Shown here: piece by piece, positions 51,021-59,864 of the stretch | How positions within the stretch are numbered: the stretch's first letter is position 1 | How the letters are laid out: every line of letters starts with the position of its first letter | NCBI RefSeq assembly: GCF_007829955.1 | Contig: NZ_VIWX01000002.1 | Span: forward strand, 992,001-1,056,000 | DNA: 64,000 nt | Source of the DNA: Saccharopolyspora dendranthemae | GTDB taxonomy: Bacteria > Actinomycetota > Actinomycetes > Mycobacteriales > Pseudonocardiaceae | Reading direction: 5' to 3' | Notes under the pieces: model-generated | Told to the model about the DNA's origin: nothing | Databases searched by the model: none | Seen by the model: the letters and a program-made list of their open reading frames with translations, nothing else | Translations under genes and position numbers: made by a program

Positions 51021-51809
51021 TCAGTGCTGCGGGAGTGCCGTACCGGTTTCCAGCAGGGTTTTCAGGCTGGAGATCAGGGCGGGCCAGCCCTGGCTGATCA
51101 TCGAGCGCAGCGTGGAATCGCTGATGAGGTCGGTGTGGGTCACGGTCAGCTTCACCGTCTCCGCGCCGGCCGGTTCGATGTCGAAGACCACCTTGCTGCG
51201 GGGTTCGGCGGCCAGTCGTGCGCGCAGGTCTTCGCTGATGCCGTTGCCTGCGGCCCATTCGGTGGTGAAGGTGTGCCACGTGTAAGCCAGGCGGCGGGGC
51301 GAGTCTGCTTCCAGGACGACCTGCTCGGGATGGGTGATGGTGGCGGAGTTCTCCTCCCAGGTGATCTGAGAGCCGGCCTGCCAGTCGCTGCGCAGGCTCA
51401 CTCCCCAGTACCGGCGGGTGAACTCCGGGCTGGTGAGCGCTTCCCACAGCGTCTCCGGTGTGGTGCGGATGTGGGTCTGGTAGACGAAATCGGTGTCGGG
51501 CACGGGGTTCTCCAGGGTGGTGGCCAGGTCGTGCAGGGCGTGGACGTGGTGCTGGTGGTAGCGGCTGATCCAGCGTTCGGAGACCGCCGCGATGGGTGCG
51601 GTGTTGAGGTGGTGGAGCTTCTCGCGGCCCCGCCGGGTGGTGGTGATCAGCGATGCGGCTTCCAGGACGGCGAGGTGCTTGCTCACCGACTGGCGGGTCA
51701 TCTCCAGCTCGCCGCACAGTTCGCGCAGCGTTTGCCCGTCGGTGCGTTGCAGGCTGTCGAGCAGTCGCCGCCGGCCGGGGTCGGCCAGGGCGCGGAAGAC
51801 CTCGTCCAT
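51021..51809 (-). CDS. ArsR-type HTH fused to SRPBCC (AHSA1-like) domain
   Basis: A 262-residue fusion: an N-terminal ArsR winged helix (about 1-90: DEVFRALADPGRRRLLDSLQ and LEMTRQSVSKHLAVLEAA) and a C-terminal START/AHSA1-type SRPBCC domain (about 110-260: VYQTHIRTTPETLWEALTSPEFTRRYWG). The usual metal-binding cysteines of ArsR are absent, so the SRPBCC cavity probably senses a hydrophobic ligand. ATG 51809 with GAGAGGGGA upstream. The palindrome at 51851 is its likely own operator. Confidence 0.88.
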   Translation of the reverse strand: MDEVFRALADPGRRRLLDSLQRTDGQTLRELCGELEMTRQSVSKHLAVLEAASLITTTRRGREKLHHLNTAPIAAVSERWISRYHQHHVHALHDLATTLENPVPDTDFVYQTHIRTTPETLWEALTSPEFTRRYWGVSLRSDWQAGSQITWEENSATITHPEQVVLEADSPRRLAYTWHTFTTEWAAGNGISEDLRARLAAEPRSKVVFDIEPAGAETVKLTVTHTDLISDSTLRSMISQGWPALISSLKTLLETGTALPQH

Positions 51810-51850
51810 GCCGTCCCCTCTCTCGCGGCGCTCGGTCCTTCCCCACCAAT

Positions 51851-51874
51851 ATAGGCAGCCATTTGGTTGCCTAT
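51851..51874. promoter_or_regulatory. Palindromic operator of the ArsR-SRPBCC gene
   Basis: Arms ATAGGCAGCCA and TGGTTGCCTAT (11 bp, one mismatch) flank TT, 42 bp upstream of the ArsR-SRPBCC start. Typical size for an ArsR dimer site; probable autoregulation. Confidence 0.65.
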
Positions 51875-51940
51875 CAAGTGCGAGAAGAGGGCTCCGGGCC
51901 GCAGGCACCCGAAGCCCTCCAGATCAGCCCCCTGACGGGG

Positions 51941-52264
51941 TCACTCCACCGCCATCTCACCCAGCAGGGACCAGTCGTCCTGGTCCAGCGAGGCGTTGAT
52001 GACCCGCGGCGTCTCGACCAGGTGCTGCGGCAGCGTCTGCTGCGCGTGCCGGAAGTGCTCGCTCTGCACGTGCGCGGCACCCGCCTCGCCGTCGCGGAAG
52101 GCCTCCACCAGCACGTACTCGTTCGGGTCTTCCACGCTGCGCGACCAGTCGAACCACAGGCAGCCCGGTTCGTTGCGGGTGGCGTTGGTGAACCCGGCGG
52201 AGATCTGCGGCCACTGGTCGGCGTGCTCCGGCTTCACCCGGAACTTGGCGGTAATGAAGATCAT
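51941..52264 (-). CDS. Antibiotic biosynthesis monooxygenase (ABM)-domain protein
   Basis: A 107-residue ferredoxin-like ABM protein (MIFITAKFRVKPEHADQW..., EPGCLWFDWSRSVEDPNEYVLVEAFRDGEAGAAHVQSEHF). The family includes quinol monooxygenases such as YgiN and small heme or polyketide oxygenases. ATG 52264 with AGGAGAG 5 nt upstream. Single-gene unit, followed downstream by the ArsR-SRPBCC gene on the same strand. Confidence 0.88.
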   Translation of the reverse strand: MIFITAKFRVKPEHADQWPQISAGFTNATRNEPGCLWFDWSRSVEDPNEYVLVEAFRDGEAGAAHVQSEHFRHAQQTLPQHLVETPRVINASLDQDDWSLLGEMAVE

Positions 52265-52414
52265 GCTCGCTCTCCTGATGACTGCGGGGCGATGTCGGAC
52301 TCCGACCATCCTAAGTGGCCGATCACCACGACCCCGACGCGACAACCCTCGTCCGGGTAATCAGCCGAACGCGGAGGCGCACTGGGCGCGCAACTGGGCG
52401 GTGACCTCGCCCGC

Positions 52415-52484
52415 TCCCAGTTTTAGTCCAAACCGAGCCATGATCATGTCCGAAATGTCGGCTCAGTTTGGACTAAAACTGGGA
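52415..52484. repeat. 70-bp palindromic repeat, copy 2 (inverted relative to copy 1)
   Basis: Same outer arms as copy 1 (TCCCAGTTTTAGTCCAAAC at 52415-52433, reverse complement at 52466-52484). Its reverse-complement centre shares GACATTTCGG and neighbouring bases with copy 1 but has diverged elsewhere. It lies in the 251-bp gap between the BKACE stop and the ABM start. Confidence 0.8.
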
Positions 52485-52515
52485 CTTGCCGGGCACGCTC
52501 CCCATCGGGAGACGG

Positions 52516-53238
52516 TCAGCGCGCCTCGGCTTCCAGGACGGCGCGTGCGGCGGCCACCAGCTCGGCGTTGTCGGCGGCGATCTGCCCGTCCGGCAGCACG
52601 AGCGTGTCCTCGAGCCCGATGCGGGTGCCGAACCCCCGGCGGGCGGCCACCCGCAGCACCGGCCACGCCCCGGCCGCCTCGCCGTGCAGCAGGATCGGTG
52701 CCGACGCCGGGTGCAGGCGGGTCAGCAGCGCCTCAGCGGTCGCCGCCGCTCCCCCGGCCGTGCGGTCGGTGACCTCGGCCAGCACCCGCACCACCCGGCT
52801 GCGGTGCGGGGAGAGCCGGAAGTGGTGATCACCGTCGGTGCCCGAGAACACCCCGGCCTCCACTCCCACCCCGCGCTCCAGCAGCGCGGCGGCGACCTCG
52901 TCGGCACCCGGCTCGTGCCAGTTGACCGAGGCGTGATCGGGCAGCAACGTCCAGGCCTTGATCGCCCGCACCCGCGAGGCGGTGTCCGGCGCCGTCCACG
53001 CCCCGGTGGTGACCCCCACCGGCACGCCCGGAGCCGCGGCCCGCACCGCGCGCAACGCCGCGGCCACCGAGTGCGGATCGAGGCTGTCGGTGCCATCGGC
53101 GGACTTGGGGTGCAGGTGCACATCGGTGGCACCGGCCGACACCGCGTCGGCCGCCGCCTTGGCCAGCTCCTCCGGCCGCACCGGGAGGTGGAAGTGCTCA
53201 CGCGGTGACCGGGCGCCGTTGAGGCAAACCTGCAGCAT
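52516..53238 (-). CDS. BKACE (beta-keto acid cleavage enzyme, DUF849) family protein
   Basis: A 240-residue TIM-barrel enzyme of the BKACE family, recognized by an LNGARSPREH start, the metal-binding DVHLHPKSADG (HxH), then PVGVTTGAW, VNWHEPGADEVAAAL and the RIGLEDTLVLPDG ending with the catalytic Glu. It condenses a beta-keto acid with acetyl-CoA to give acetoacetate and a CoA ester; the founding reaction is 3-keto-5-aminohexanoate cleavage in lysine fermentation. ATG 53238. Somewhat short for the family (usually 270-310). Confidence 0.82.
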   Translation of the reverse strand: MLQVCLNGARSPREHFHLPVRPEELAKAAADAVSAGATDVHLHPKSADGTDSLDPHSVAAALRAVRAAAPGVPVGVTTGAWTAPDTASRVRAIKAWTLLPDHASVNWHEPGADEVAAALLERGVGVEAGVFSGTDGDHHFRLSPHRSRVVRVLAEVTDRTAGGAAATAEALLTRLHPASAPILLHGEAAGAWPVLRVAARRGFGTRIGLEDTLVLPDGQIAADNAELVAAARAVLEAEAR

Positions 53239-53346
53239 TCACCGATTGTCGCCCCACCCGGCACACCTGCGGTAGTTGATGAACTCGTTTCGTGATCAAC
53301 ACGCGCCCGGTCCGGAGCCTGCCGGGCGGGCATTAGCGTGGGAGGG

Positions 53347-53913
53347 GTGTTGAGCGACCGGATCGCGCGCGGGGTGGCCGCGGGCGAGATCACCGAGACC
53401 TACTTCCGCTGGCCCAGCCCGCAGGCCCGCCCCGGTGCGCGCGTGCCCACCCGCCACGGCCTCGTCGAGATCACCTCGGTCACCGAGATCGACCCCGCCT
53501 CGCTCACCGACCACGACGCCGCCCGCGCCGGCTTCTCCACCGCGACGGGCCTGCACACCTCCCTCTCACGCCACCGCGGCCGCACCTACCGGCTGGAGCT
53601 GACCCACCTCGGACCGGCCGCCGAACACGGCCCGGCACCCGCCGCCCTAGACGAGCGCACCAGCGGGGAGCTGCAGGCCCAACTCGCCCGGCTGGACCTC
53701 GCGACCTCGCGCGGCCCCTGGACCCGCCACGTCCTGGACACCCTGCGCCGCCACCCCGGTCTGTCCCCCGCCGACCTGGCCGCCCAGCAGCAACGCCCCG
53801 TCTCCCGCACCAAGACCGACCTCTGGCGGCTGCGGGAACTCGGGCTCATCGACACCACCGCCGAGGGACTCCACCTGTCCGCGCTGGCGCTGTCCTACCT
53901 GGACTCCCCGTAG
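53347..53913 (+). CDS. ASCH-like N-domain plus winged-helix protein
   Basis: A 188-residue protein. The first 110 residues (ITETYFRWPSPQARPGARVPT, VEITSVTEIDPASLTDHDAARAGF, YRLELTHLG) look like an ASCH/PUA-type RNA-binding domain. The last 70 (TRHVLDTLRRHPGLSPADLAAQQQ..., KTDLWRLRELGLI) look like a winged helix. The start is unclear because GGGAGG is very close to GTG 53347. It overlaps the trpS 3' end by 19 bp on the other strand. Confidence 0.6.
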   Translation: MLSDRIARGVAAGEITETYFRWPSPQARPGARVPTRHGLVEITSVTEIDPASLTDHDAARAGFSTATGLHTSLSRHRGRTYRLELTHLGPAAEHGPAPAALDERTSGELQAQLARLDLATSRGPWTRHVLDTLRRHPGLSPADLAAQQQRPVSRTKTDLWRLRELGLIDTTAEGLHLSALALSYLDSP

Positions 53914-54959
53914 ACCGTGCCCATCGCCTCCCGCACCTCGGCCAGCGTGACCTCGGCGCGCTCGTTGGCGCGAGCGTTGCCCCGCGCCAGCACCTGCCGC
54001 AGGTAGCCCGGATCGGCCAGCAGCTCGGCGCGGCGCGCCCGCGACGCCGCGAAGCGCTCGTTGACCGCCTCGGTCACCACCGCCTTGAGCGCCGCCGCCC
54101 CACCCGAACCGACGCTCTCGGCCAGCTCGAGCGGATCCCGCTCGCTGCACAACGCCCCCAGCAGCACCAGGCTCGCCACCTCCGGCCGCGCCTGCGGCTC
54201 GTAGGTGATGTGGCGCTGCGCGTCGGTCTTGGCGCCGCGGATCAACCGCGCGGTCTCCTCGGCGGAGGAACCCAGCATGATCGCGTTGCCGCGGCTCTTG
54301 CTCATCTTCGCCCCGTCGGTGCCCAGCAGCAGCGGTGCCGACGACAACAACGCCTCCGGCTCCGGGAACACCGGGCCGTAGCGGTCGTTGAACCGCCGGG
54401 CGATCGTGCGGGTCACCTCCAGGTGCGGCAGCTGATCCGACCCGACCGGCACCAGGTTGGCCTTGCAGAACAGGATGTCGGCCGCCTGATGCGCGGGGTA
54501 GGTGAACATCAGCCCCGACACACCCGACTGGCGGGAATGGGCGATCTCGTCCTTGACGGTCGGGTTGCGCTGCAGCTCCGGCACCGTCACCAGGCTCAGG
54601 AACGGCAGCAGCAACTGGTTGAGCGCCGCCACCTGGCTGTGGGGGAAGATCATCGCCTCGTCCGGGTCGATGCCCGCCGCCAGGTAGTCGGCGATCAGAC
54701 CCATCACGTGCCCCGAGAGGTCCTCGGCGACATCGCGATCGGTGAGCACCTGGTAGTCGGCGATCACCAGGCTCAGGTGCACTCCCCGGCGCTGCAACCG
54801 CACCCGGTTGTGCAGGGTCCCGAAGTAGTGGCCCAGGTGCAGAGGCCCGGTGGGCCGGTCACCGGTGAGGATCCGGAATCGCGACGGGTCCGCCGAGATC
54901 TCGGATTCCAGTTCGCTGCTGCGTCGAGCAGCTGGGGAGATGTCGACCGCGGTGGTCAT
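53895..54959 (-). CDS. trpS: Tryptophanyl-tRNA synthetase
   Basis: A 354-residue class Ic synthetase: HIGH motif as PLHLGHYFG (about 39-47) and KMSKS in GAKMSKSRGN (about 208-217). The residue matching His43 of the Bacillus enzyme (VDQH) is Gln (IADYQVLTD), as in the second TrpRS group, in which changes at this site are linked to indolmycin tolerance. ATG 54959 with GAGAGGAAC upstream. A leader with a tandem-Trp peptide and hairpins precedes it, indicating transcription attenuation by charged tRNA-Trp. Confidence 0.92.
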   Translation of the reverse strand: MTTAVDISPAARRSSELESEISADPSRFRILTGDRPTGPLHLGHYFGTLHNRVRLQRRGVHLSLVIADYQVLTDRDVAEDLSGHVMGLIADYLAAGIDPDEAMIFPHSQVAALNQLLLPFLSLVTVPELQRNPTVKDEIAHSRQSGVSGLMFTYPAHQAADILFCKANLVPVGSDQLPHLEVTRTIARRFNDRYGPVFPEPEALLSSAPLLLGTDGAKMSKSRGNAIMLGSSAEETARLIRGAKTDAQRHITYEPQARPEVASLVLLGALCSERDPLELAESVGSGGAAALKAVVTEAVNERFAASRARRAELLADPGYLRQVLARGNARANERAEVTLAEVREAMGTVYGESR

Positions 54960-55028
54960 GGGTGTTCCTCTCGTGGGCGCTCCGGCGCCGTCCGCCGAGA
55001 GCCACACCGAGCGCGAGAACACGCGAAA

Positions 55029-55055
55029 CGAGGGCCGTCGGTCGAACGGCCCTCG
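55029..55055 (-). terminator. Attenuator hairpin in the trpS leader
   Basis: Perfect 9-bp arms CGAGGGCCG and CGGCCCTCG with a 9-nt loop, followed on the minus strand by TTTCGCG. It lies between the Trp leader peptide and trpS. Its 5' arm can also pair with CGGCC (55083-55087) of the preceding stem, giving an antiterminator. Confidence 0.65.
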
Positions 55056-55079
55056 GAGATCTGGGGATGTGCCGCAGTG

Positions 55080-55107
55080 GGTGGCCGCTCCTAGGAGGAG
55101 CGCCACC
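55080..55107 (-). promoter_or_regulatory. First stem of the trpS attenuator, containing the Trp codons
   Basis: GGTGGC and GCTCCT (55107-55096) pair with AGGAGC and GCCACC (55092-55080) with one bulged G and loop CCT. The left arm is the tandem Trp codons of the leader peptide, so a ribosome stalled there opens this stem. Confidence 0.65.
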
Positions 55108-55150
55108 AAGCCAGATGAGAACTGCAGGTCACCTCAGCACTGTAACCCAT
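55091..55150 (-). CDS. trpS leader peptide with tandem Trp codons
   Basis: A 19-codon frame MGYSAEVTCSSHLAWWRSS with TGG TGG at 55108-55103, just before its stop. It begins 7 nt after the upstream GNAT gene's stop and ends 131 bp before trpS. With little charged tRNA-Trp the ribosome should stall on the two Trp codons, free the downstream strand and prevent the terminator at 55029. Actinomycete trp genes and an auxiliary Streptomyces TrpRS are known to use this mechanism. Confidence 0.7.
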   Translation of the reverse strand: MGYSAEVTCSSHLAWWRSS

Positions 55151-55156
55151 CGTGGC

Positions 55157-55897
55157 TCACGACAGCGCGAAGGTCATGGTCGTCTCGGTGATCTCGAACC
55201 CCAGCCGCCGGTAGAGCCGCTGCGCGGGGTTGCCGACCGTCACCGCCAAACCCGCCAGCGAGAACCGGCCCGCCAGGCCCGCCACCGCGCGGCGCAGCAG
55301 CAGCCCGCCCAGCCCGGCGTAGGCGGGCCCGCGGCGCCGGAAGACGTCGCTGACCCACGCGGTACCGGCCCGGTCGTTGACGATGAGACCCGCCACGACC
55401 CTGTCGCGGCCGTCGACGACCAGGGCGCTGGTCTCCAGCAGCGGACCCAGCACCCGTCCCGACAGCAGCGGCTGCAGCAGTTCGGTGCGCAGCGCCCGGT
55501 CATCGGCGGTGACGTGATCGGGATGCCCGGGCGGGTAGGCCTCGCGCCATGCCTCCAGCAGCGCTTCCGGCGGCCGGTCGCAGGCGGTGAACGAAAACGG
55601 TGCCGGTGGCCTGGCCCGCGCCCAGTCCGGCGACGGCGGGTCGGCCCTCAGATCGCGGTGCATGGTGTGGGCGTGGCGGCGCAACCGGGCGCCTGCGGCC
55701 AGCAACCGCTGCCCGGCGGCCAGGTCGGTCACCACGCTCCAGTCGGGAATCCGCTGCCGCAGCAGCGCCAGCACGTCAGGTCCCTCGGCGGCGATCAGGC
55801 GAATCATGCGCGGCGCACCGGCCACCGGCGCGTAGCGCAGCGTCGTGGTCCGGTCGGTGAGCGACACGACCTCGCCGGTTCCGCTCTCGTGCAGCAT
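55157..55897 (-). CDS. GNAT-family N-acetyltransferase
   Basis: A 246-residue protein whose C-terminal 110 residues have the GNAT fold: ALVVDGRDRVVAGLIVND, then GPAYAGLGGLLLRRAVAGLA for CoA and LAVTVGNPAQRLYRRLGF as the final motif. The N-terminal half (RHAHTMHRDLRADPP) is less typical. ATG 55897 has no clear ribosome site; ATG 55807 is an alternative. It lies directly upstream of the trpS leader on the same strand; read-through would pass the attenuator. Confidence 0.78.
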   Translation of the reverse strand: MLHESGTGEVVSLTDRTTTLRYAPVAGAPRMIRLIAAEGPDVLALLRQRIPDWSVVTDLAAGQRLLAAGARLRRHAHTMHRDLRADPPSPDWARARPPAPFSFTACDRPPEALLEAWREAYPPGHPDHVTADDRALRTELLQPLLSGRVLGPLLETSALVVDGRDRVVAGLIVNDRAGTAWVSDVFRRRGPAYAGLGGLLLRRAVAGLAGRFSLAGLAVTVGNPAQRLYRRLGFEITETTMTFALS

Positions 55898-55967
55898 TCA
55901 CAGACCACTACACCCCGCATTCCCGCGCGGCAAGCGGTTTTTCGCGATCGTGCGGGTGCACGGGCGG

Positions 55968-56489
55968 TCAGGGCCGGTCGTCGGCGCCGAAGCGGGTGGT
56001 GAGATCGCCCAGCAGCACCCGCAGCAGCCCGGTGAGCTGCTCGCGCTGCTGGGCCGACAGCGACGACAGCAGCGTCTCCTCGTGGCGCAGCAGGTCCTCC
56101 ACGTGGTCCTGCACCAGAGCGTGGCCGGCGTCGGTGAGCTCCACCTGCACGGTGCGGCCGTCGTGGCCGCCGCGGGCGCGCACGACCAGGCCGCGTTGCT
56201 CGGCGCGAGTCACCCGCTGCGAGATCGCACCGGCGCTGACCAGTGATTGGCGGGCGATCTCCCCGGCCGCGAGGCGATAGGGCGGGCCCGATCGGCGCAG
56301 CGTCGAGAGCAGGTCGCGGGTCGCGGCGTCCACACCGGCGCGAGCGTCGGAACGGCGGCGCTGGTCTTCCAGGAGTTTCGCGATGCGCCAGATGCGGGTG
56401 ATCACGCCGATGGACTCCACCGGCATGTCCGGGCGTTCGCGCTGCCACGCCGCCTGGATGCGGTCGACCCCGTCCTCACCGTGACCCAT
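55968..56489 (-). CDS. MarR-family regulator
   Basis: A 173-residue MarR protein: winged HTH at about 60-125 (IARQSLVSAGAISQRVTRAEQRGLVVRARGGHDGRTVQVELTDAG), flanked by dimerization helices (RIWRIAKLLEDQRRR and QREQLTGLLRVLL). ATG 56489. Divergent from the SDR gene with a 63-bp gap, so it probably controls that gene and itself. Confidence 0.9.
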   Translation of the reverse strand: MGHGEDGVDRIQAAWQRERPDMPVESIGVITRIWRIAKLLEDQRRRSDARAGVDAATRDLLSTLRRSGPPYRLAAGEIARQSLVSAGAISQRVTRAEQRGLVVRARGGHDGRTVQVELTDAGHALVQDHVEDLLRHEETLLSSLSAQQREQLTGLLRVLLGDLTTRFGADDRP

Positions 56490-56552
56490 GCTCCGACAGC
56501 CTAGGGCCACCCCGCCCGATCCGGGCCTCGTGGGGCAGACCATGATCAGGGC

Positions 56553-57320
56553 ATGATCGACCCGCGACTGCGCGATCGCGTCGCCGTCATCACCGGCACC
56601 GACAACGCCCTGGGCATCGGTGCGGCCATCGCCCGCGCCCTGGCCCGCCAGAACGCACGGCTGCTGCTGGTCAACCCGCCCGGCGGCAGCGACCACCTCA
56701 CCCCCGCCCTGCGCGCCGACGGCCACACCGCGCACGCCATCACCGCCGACCTCGCCGACCCCCAGGCCCCGGCCCACGTCTACGACGAGGCGGAAGCGCT
56801 GCTGGGCCCGGTGGAGATCCTGGTGGCCAACGCCGCCCACAACGAGCCCGACACCTTCACCACCGCCCGAGGGGCCCGCCCGCTCAGCGCGGCCGGTCTC
56901 GACGCGCATCACGCCGTCAACACCCGGGCACCGGCGCTGCTGATGGCCGAGCATCACCGTCGCCACCAGCGCCGCCGCGCCGACTGGGGTCGCATCATCA
57001 CCCTGTCCACCGACGCCGCCGACGGGGCACCCGGGGAAATCTCGTACTGGGCCACCAAGAACGCGCTGGAATCGCTGTCGCGCTCGGCGGCCGCGGAGTT
57101 CGGGCCCGCGGGCATCACCGTCAACATCATCGCGCCCGGCCCGGTGCAGACCGGATGGATCAGCCGCGAGAACGACAGCCGCTTCGCGCAGCTGTCCCCG
57201 CTGGGCCGCGTCGGGCACCCCGACGACATCGCCGACATCGCGGTGTTCCTGGCCTCCCACCAGGCCCGCTGGCTCACCGGGCAAACCCTCTACGCAGGCG
57301 GCGGCAAGCGCATGAGCTAA
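56553..57320 (+). CDS. Short-chain dehydrogenase/reductase (SDR)
   Basis: A 255-residue classical SDR: cofactor motif ITGTDNALGIGAAIA (about 13-27), VANAAHN in place of NNAG, catalytic YxxxK in SYWATKNALESL (about 170-174) and PGPVQTGW. NAD(P)-dependent oxidoreductase of unknown substrate, close to 3-oxoacyl-ACP reductase-like enzymes. ATG 56553. Divergent from marR. Confidence 0.88.
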   Translation: MIDPRLRDRVAVITGTDNALGIGAAIARALARQNARLLLVNPPGGSDHLTPALRADGHTAHAITADLADPQAPAHVYDEAEALLGPVEILVANAAHNEPDTFTTARGARPLSAAGLDAHHAVNTRAPALLMAEHHRRHQRRRADWGRIITLSTDAADGAPGEISYWATKNALESLSRSAAAEFGPAGITVNIIAPGPVQTGWISRENDSRFAQLSPLGRVGHPDDIADIAVFLASHQARWLTGQTLYAGGGKRMS

Positions 57321-57335
57321 AAGCGGGTGCCGCGC

Positions 57336-57980
57336 TCACCCCGCCGGGCGGGCGCGGTCGGTCAGCAGCCGCACCGCCAGGCCGGCCAGCACCGTGGCCA
57401 TCAGCCACCGCTGCGCCCGCACCCACAGCGGGCGGCCGGTCAGCACGCGCGCCACCGTGCCCGCCGCGAGCACGATCACGGCGTTGACGACCAGCGCCAC
57501 CGCGATCTGCACCCCGGCCAGCATCAGCGACTGCGCGGCCACCGAACCACGTGCGGGATCGACGAACTGCGGCAGCAGCGACACGTAGAGCACCGCGATC
57601 TTCGGGTTGAGCAGGTTCGTCACCAGCCCCATCGTGAACAACCGGCCCGCGCCCGCGGGCGCCACGGGCGCCGGCTCGAACACCGAGACCGCACCCGGGC
57701 GCAGCGACTGCCACGCCAGCCACCCCAAATACCCGGCCCCAGCCACCTGCAGCACCGTGTAGAGCACCGGGACCAGCGCGAACACCGTGGACAGTCCTGC
57801 GGCGGCCGCTGCGGCGTAGAGGGCGAAACCCGCGGCCACACCGCACAACGACATTCCGCCCGCGCGACGGCCCTGGGTCAGCGTCCGCGACACCAGGTAG
57901 AGCATGTTGGGCCCCGGGGTCAGCACCAGCCCCAACGCCACCGCCGCGACCCCGGCCACCGCACCACCACCGACCACCAC
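57336..57980 (-). CDS. LysE/RhtB-family amino-acid exporter
   Basis: A 214-residue membrane protein with six helices and the family signature LVLTPGPNMLYLVSRTLTQGRRAG near the N-terminus (about 18-41), then GYLGWLAWQSLRPG and GLVTNLLNPKIAVLYVSLLPQFVD. Exports amino acids or their derivatives. GTG 57980 has GGAGGGG close upstream; a second GTG follows. Confidence 0.88.
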   Translation of the reverse strand: MVVGGGAVAGVAAVALGLVLTPGPNMLYLVSRTLTQGRRAGGMSLCGVAAGFALYAAAAAAGLSTVFALVPVLYTVLQVAGAGYLGWLAWQSLRPGAVSVFEPAPVAPAGAGRLFTMGLVTNLLNPKIAVLYVSLLPQFVDPARGSVAAQSLMLAGVQIAVALVVNAVIVLAAGTVARVLTGRPLWVRAQRWLMATVLAGLAVRLLTDRARPAG

Positions 57981-58118
57981 GCACCCCTCCCGGTTGACGA
58001 CAACGCCAACCTAGGCACCACGGGCCGGGTGGAAAACGGCCAATGCCGCGGCAGTGGCCACCTCACGTGTGGTGCGGATCTCGGTTGCTGAATCGGTCCC
58101 GGAGGCGTTCACCTGTGA

Positions 58119-59195
<1,077 letters not shown>

Positions 59196-59217
59196 TCGAG
59201 AGCCACCCAGCACGACC

Positions 59218-59264
59218 GAGCGGGGCGCGACACCCGGACAACACCCGGGCATCGCGCCCCGCTC
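59218..59264 (+). terminator. Terminator after mdh
   Basis: Perfect 13-bp arms GAGCGGGGCGCGA and TCGCGCCCCGCTC, 22 bp after the stop codon, with an inner CCCGG/CCGGG pairing. Confidence 0.8.
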
Positions 59265-59324
59265 TTGCGTGCGAGCGGGAAAACCGGTTGCGACCTGCGG
59301 TGTTCACCCACCAGCATCACGTGC

Positions 59325-59864
59325 ATGCCTCGCCCGCAGGAACGTCTCCGGCTGCCCGGCGCGCTGCTGCGCCGACCGACCTCGGCCGACGCGGCCGCGC
59401 TGCAGCGGGTCGTCACCGAATCCCTGGAACACCTGCGGCCCTGGATGCCCTGGGCAGAAGGTGACTACCCGGTCTCGGCCGCGGTGGAGTTCATCGACAC
59501 CGCCACCCGCCACTGGCACAGCGGCCAGAGCTACACCTACCTGATCACCACCGGCGGCCACATCGCGGGCACGATCTCCCTGGAACAGCGCATCGGCGAC
59601 GGCGGCCTGGAGATCGGCTACTGGCTGCACCCCGAGCACACCGGACGCGGCCTGATGACCGCCGCCGCACGCGCGGTCACCGAGCAGGCCTTCGCCCTGC
59701 CCGAGGTGCGACGCGTCGAGATCTGGCACGACGCGGCCAACACCGCGAGTCGACGCATCCCCGAACGTCTCGGGTTCGCCTGCGTCGAGGAGCACCGTCC
59801 ACCCCGCTTCGCCCCCGCACCAGGACGAGCCGGCGTCGACGTGGTGTGGCGCATGGCCCGCTAG
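59325..59864 (+). CDS. RimJ/RimL-type GNAT acetyltransferase
   Basis: A 179-residue GNAT of the RimJ/RimL group: LLRRPTSADAAALQRVVTES at the start, IGYWLHPEHTGRGLMTAAARAV (CoA pyrophosphate loop, about 97-118) and EIWHDAANTASRRIPERLGF. Acetylates an N-terminus or a small amine. ATG 59325. Its stop overlaps the stop of the converging coiled-coil gene at the palindromic CTAG. Confidence 0.85.
   Translation: MPRPQERLRLPGALLRRPTSADAAALQRVVTESLEHLRPWMPWAEGDYPVSAAVEFIDTATRHWHSGQSYTYLITTGGHIAGTISLEQRIGDGGLEIGYWLHPEHTGRGLMTAAARAVTEQAFALPEVRRVEIWHDAANTASRRIPERLGFACVEEHRPPRFAPAPGRAGVDVVWRMAR

Noticed and set aside
55000..55150. T-box riboswitch in front of trpS
   Set aside because: No AGGGUGGNACCGCG-like T-box sequence is present. 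The GGTGGC stretch is explained by the tandem Trp codons of the leader peptide, which fits attenuation better.
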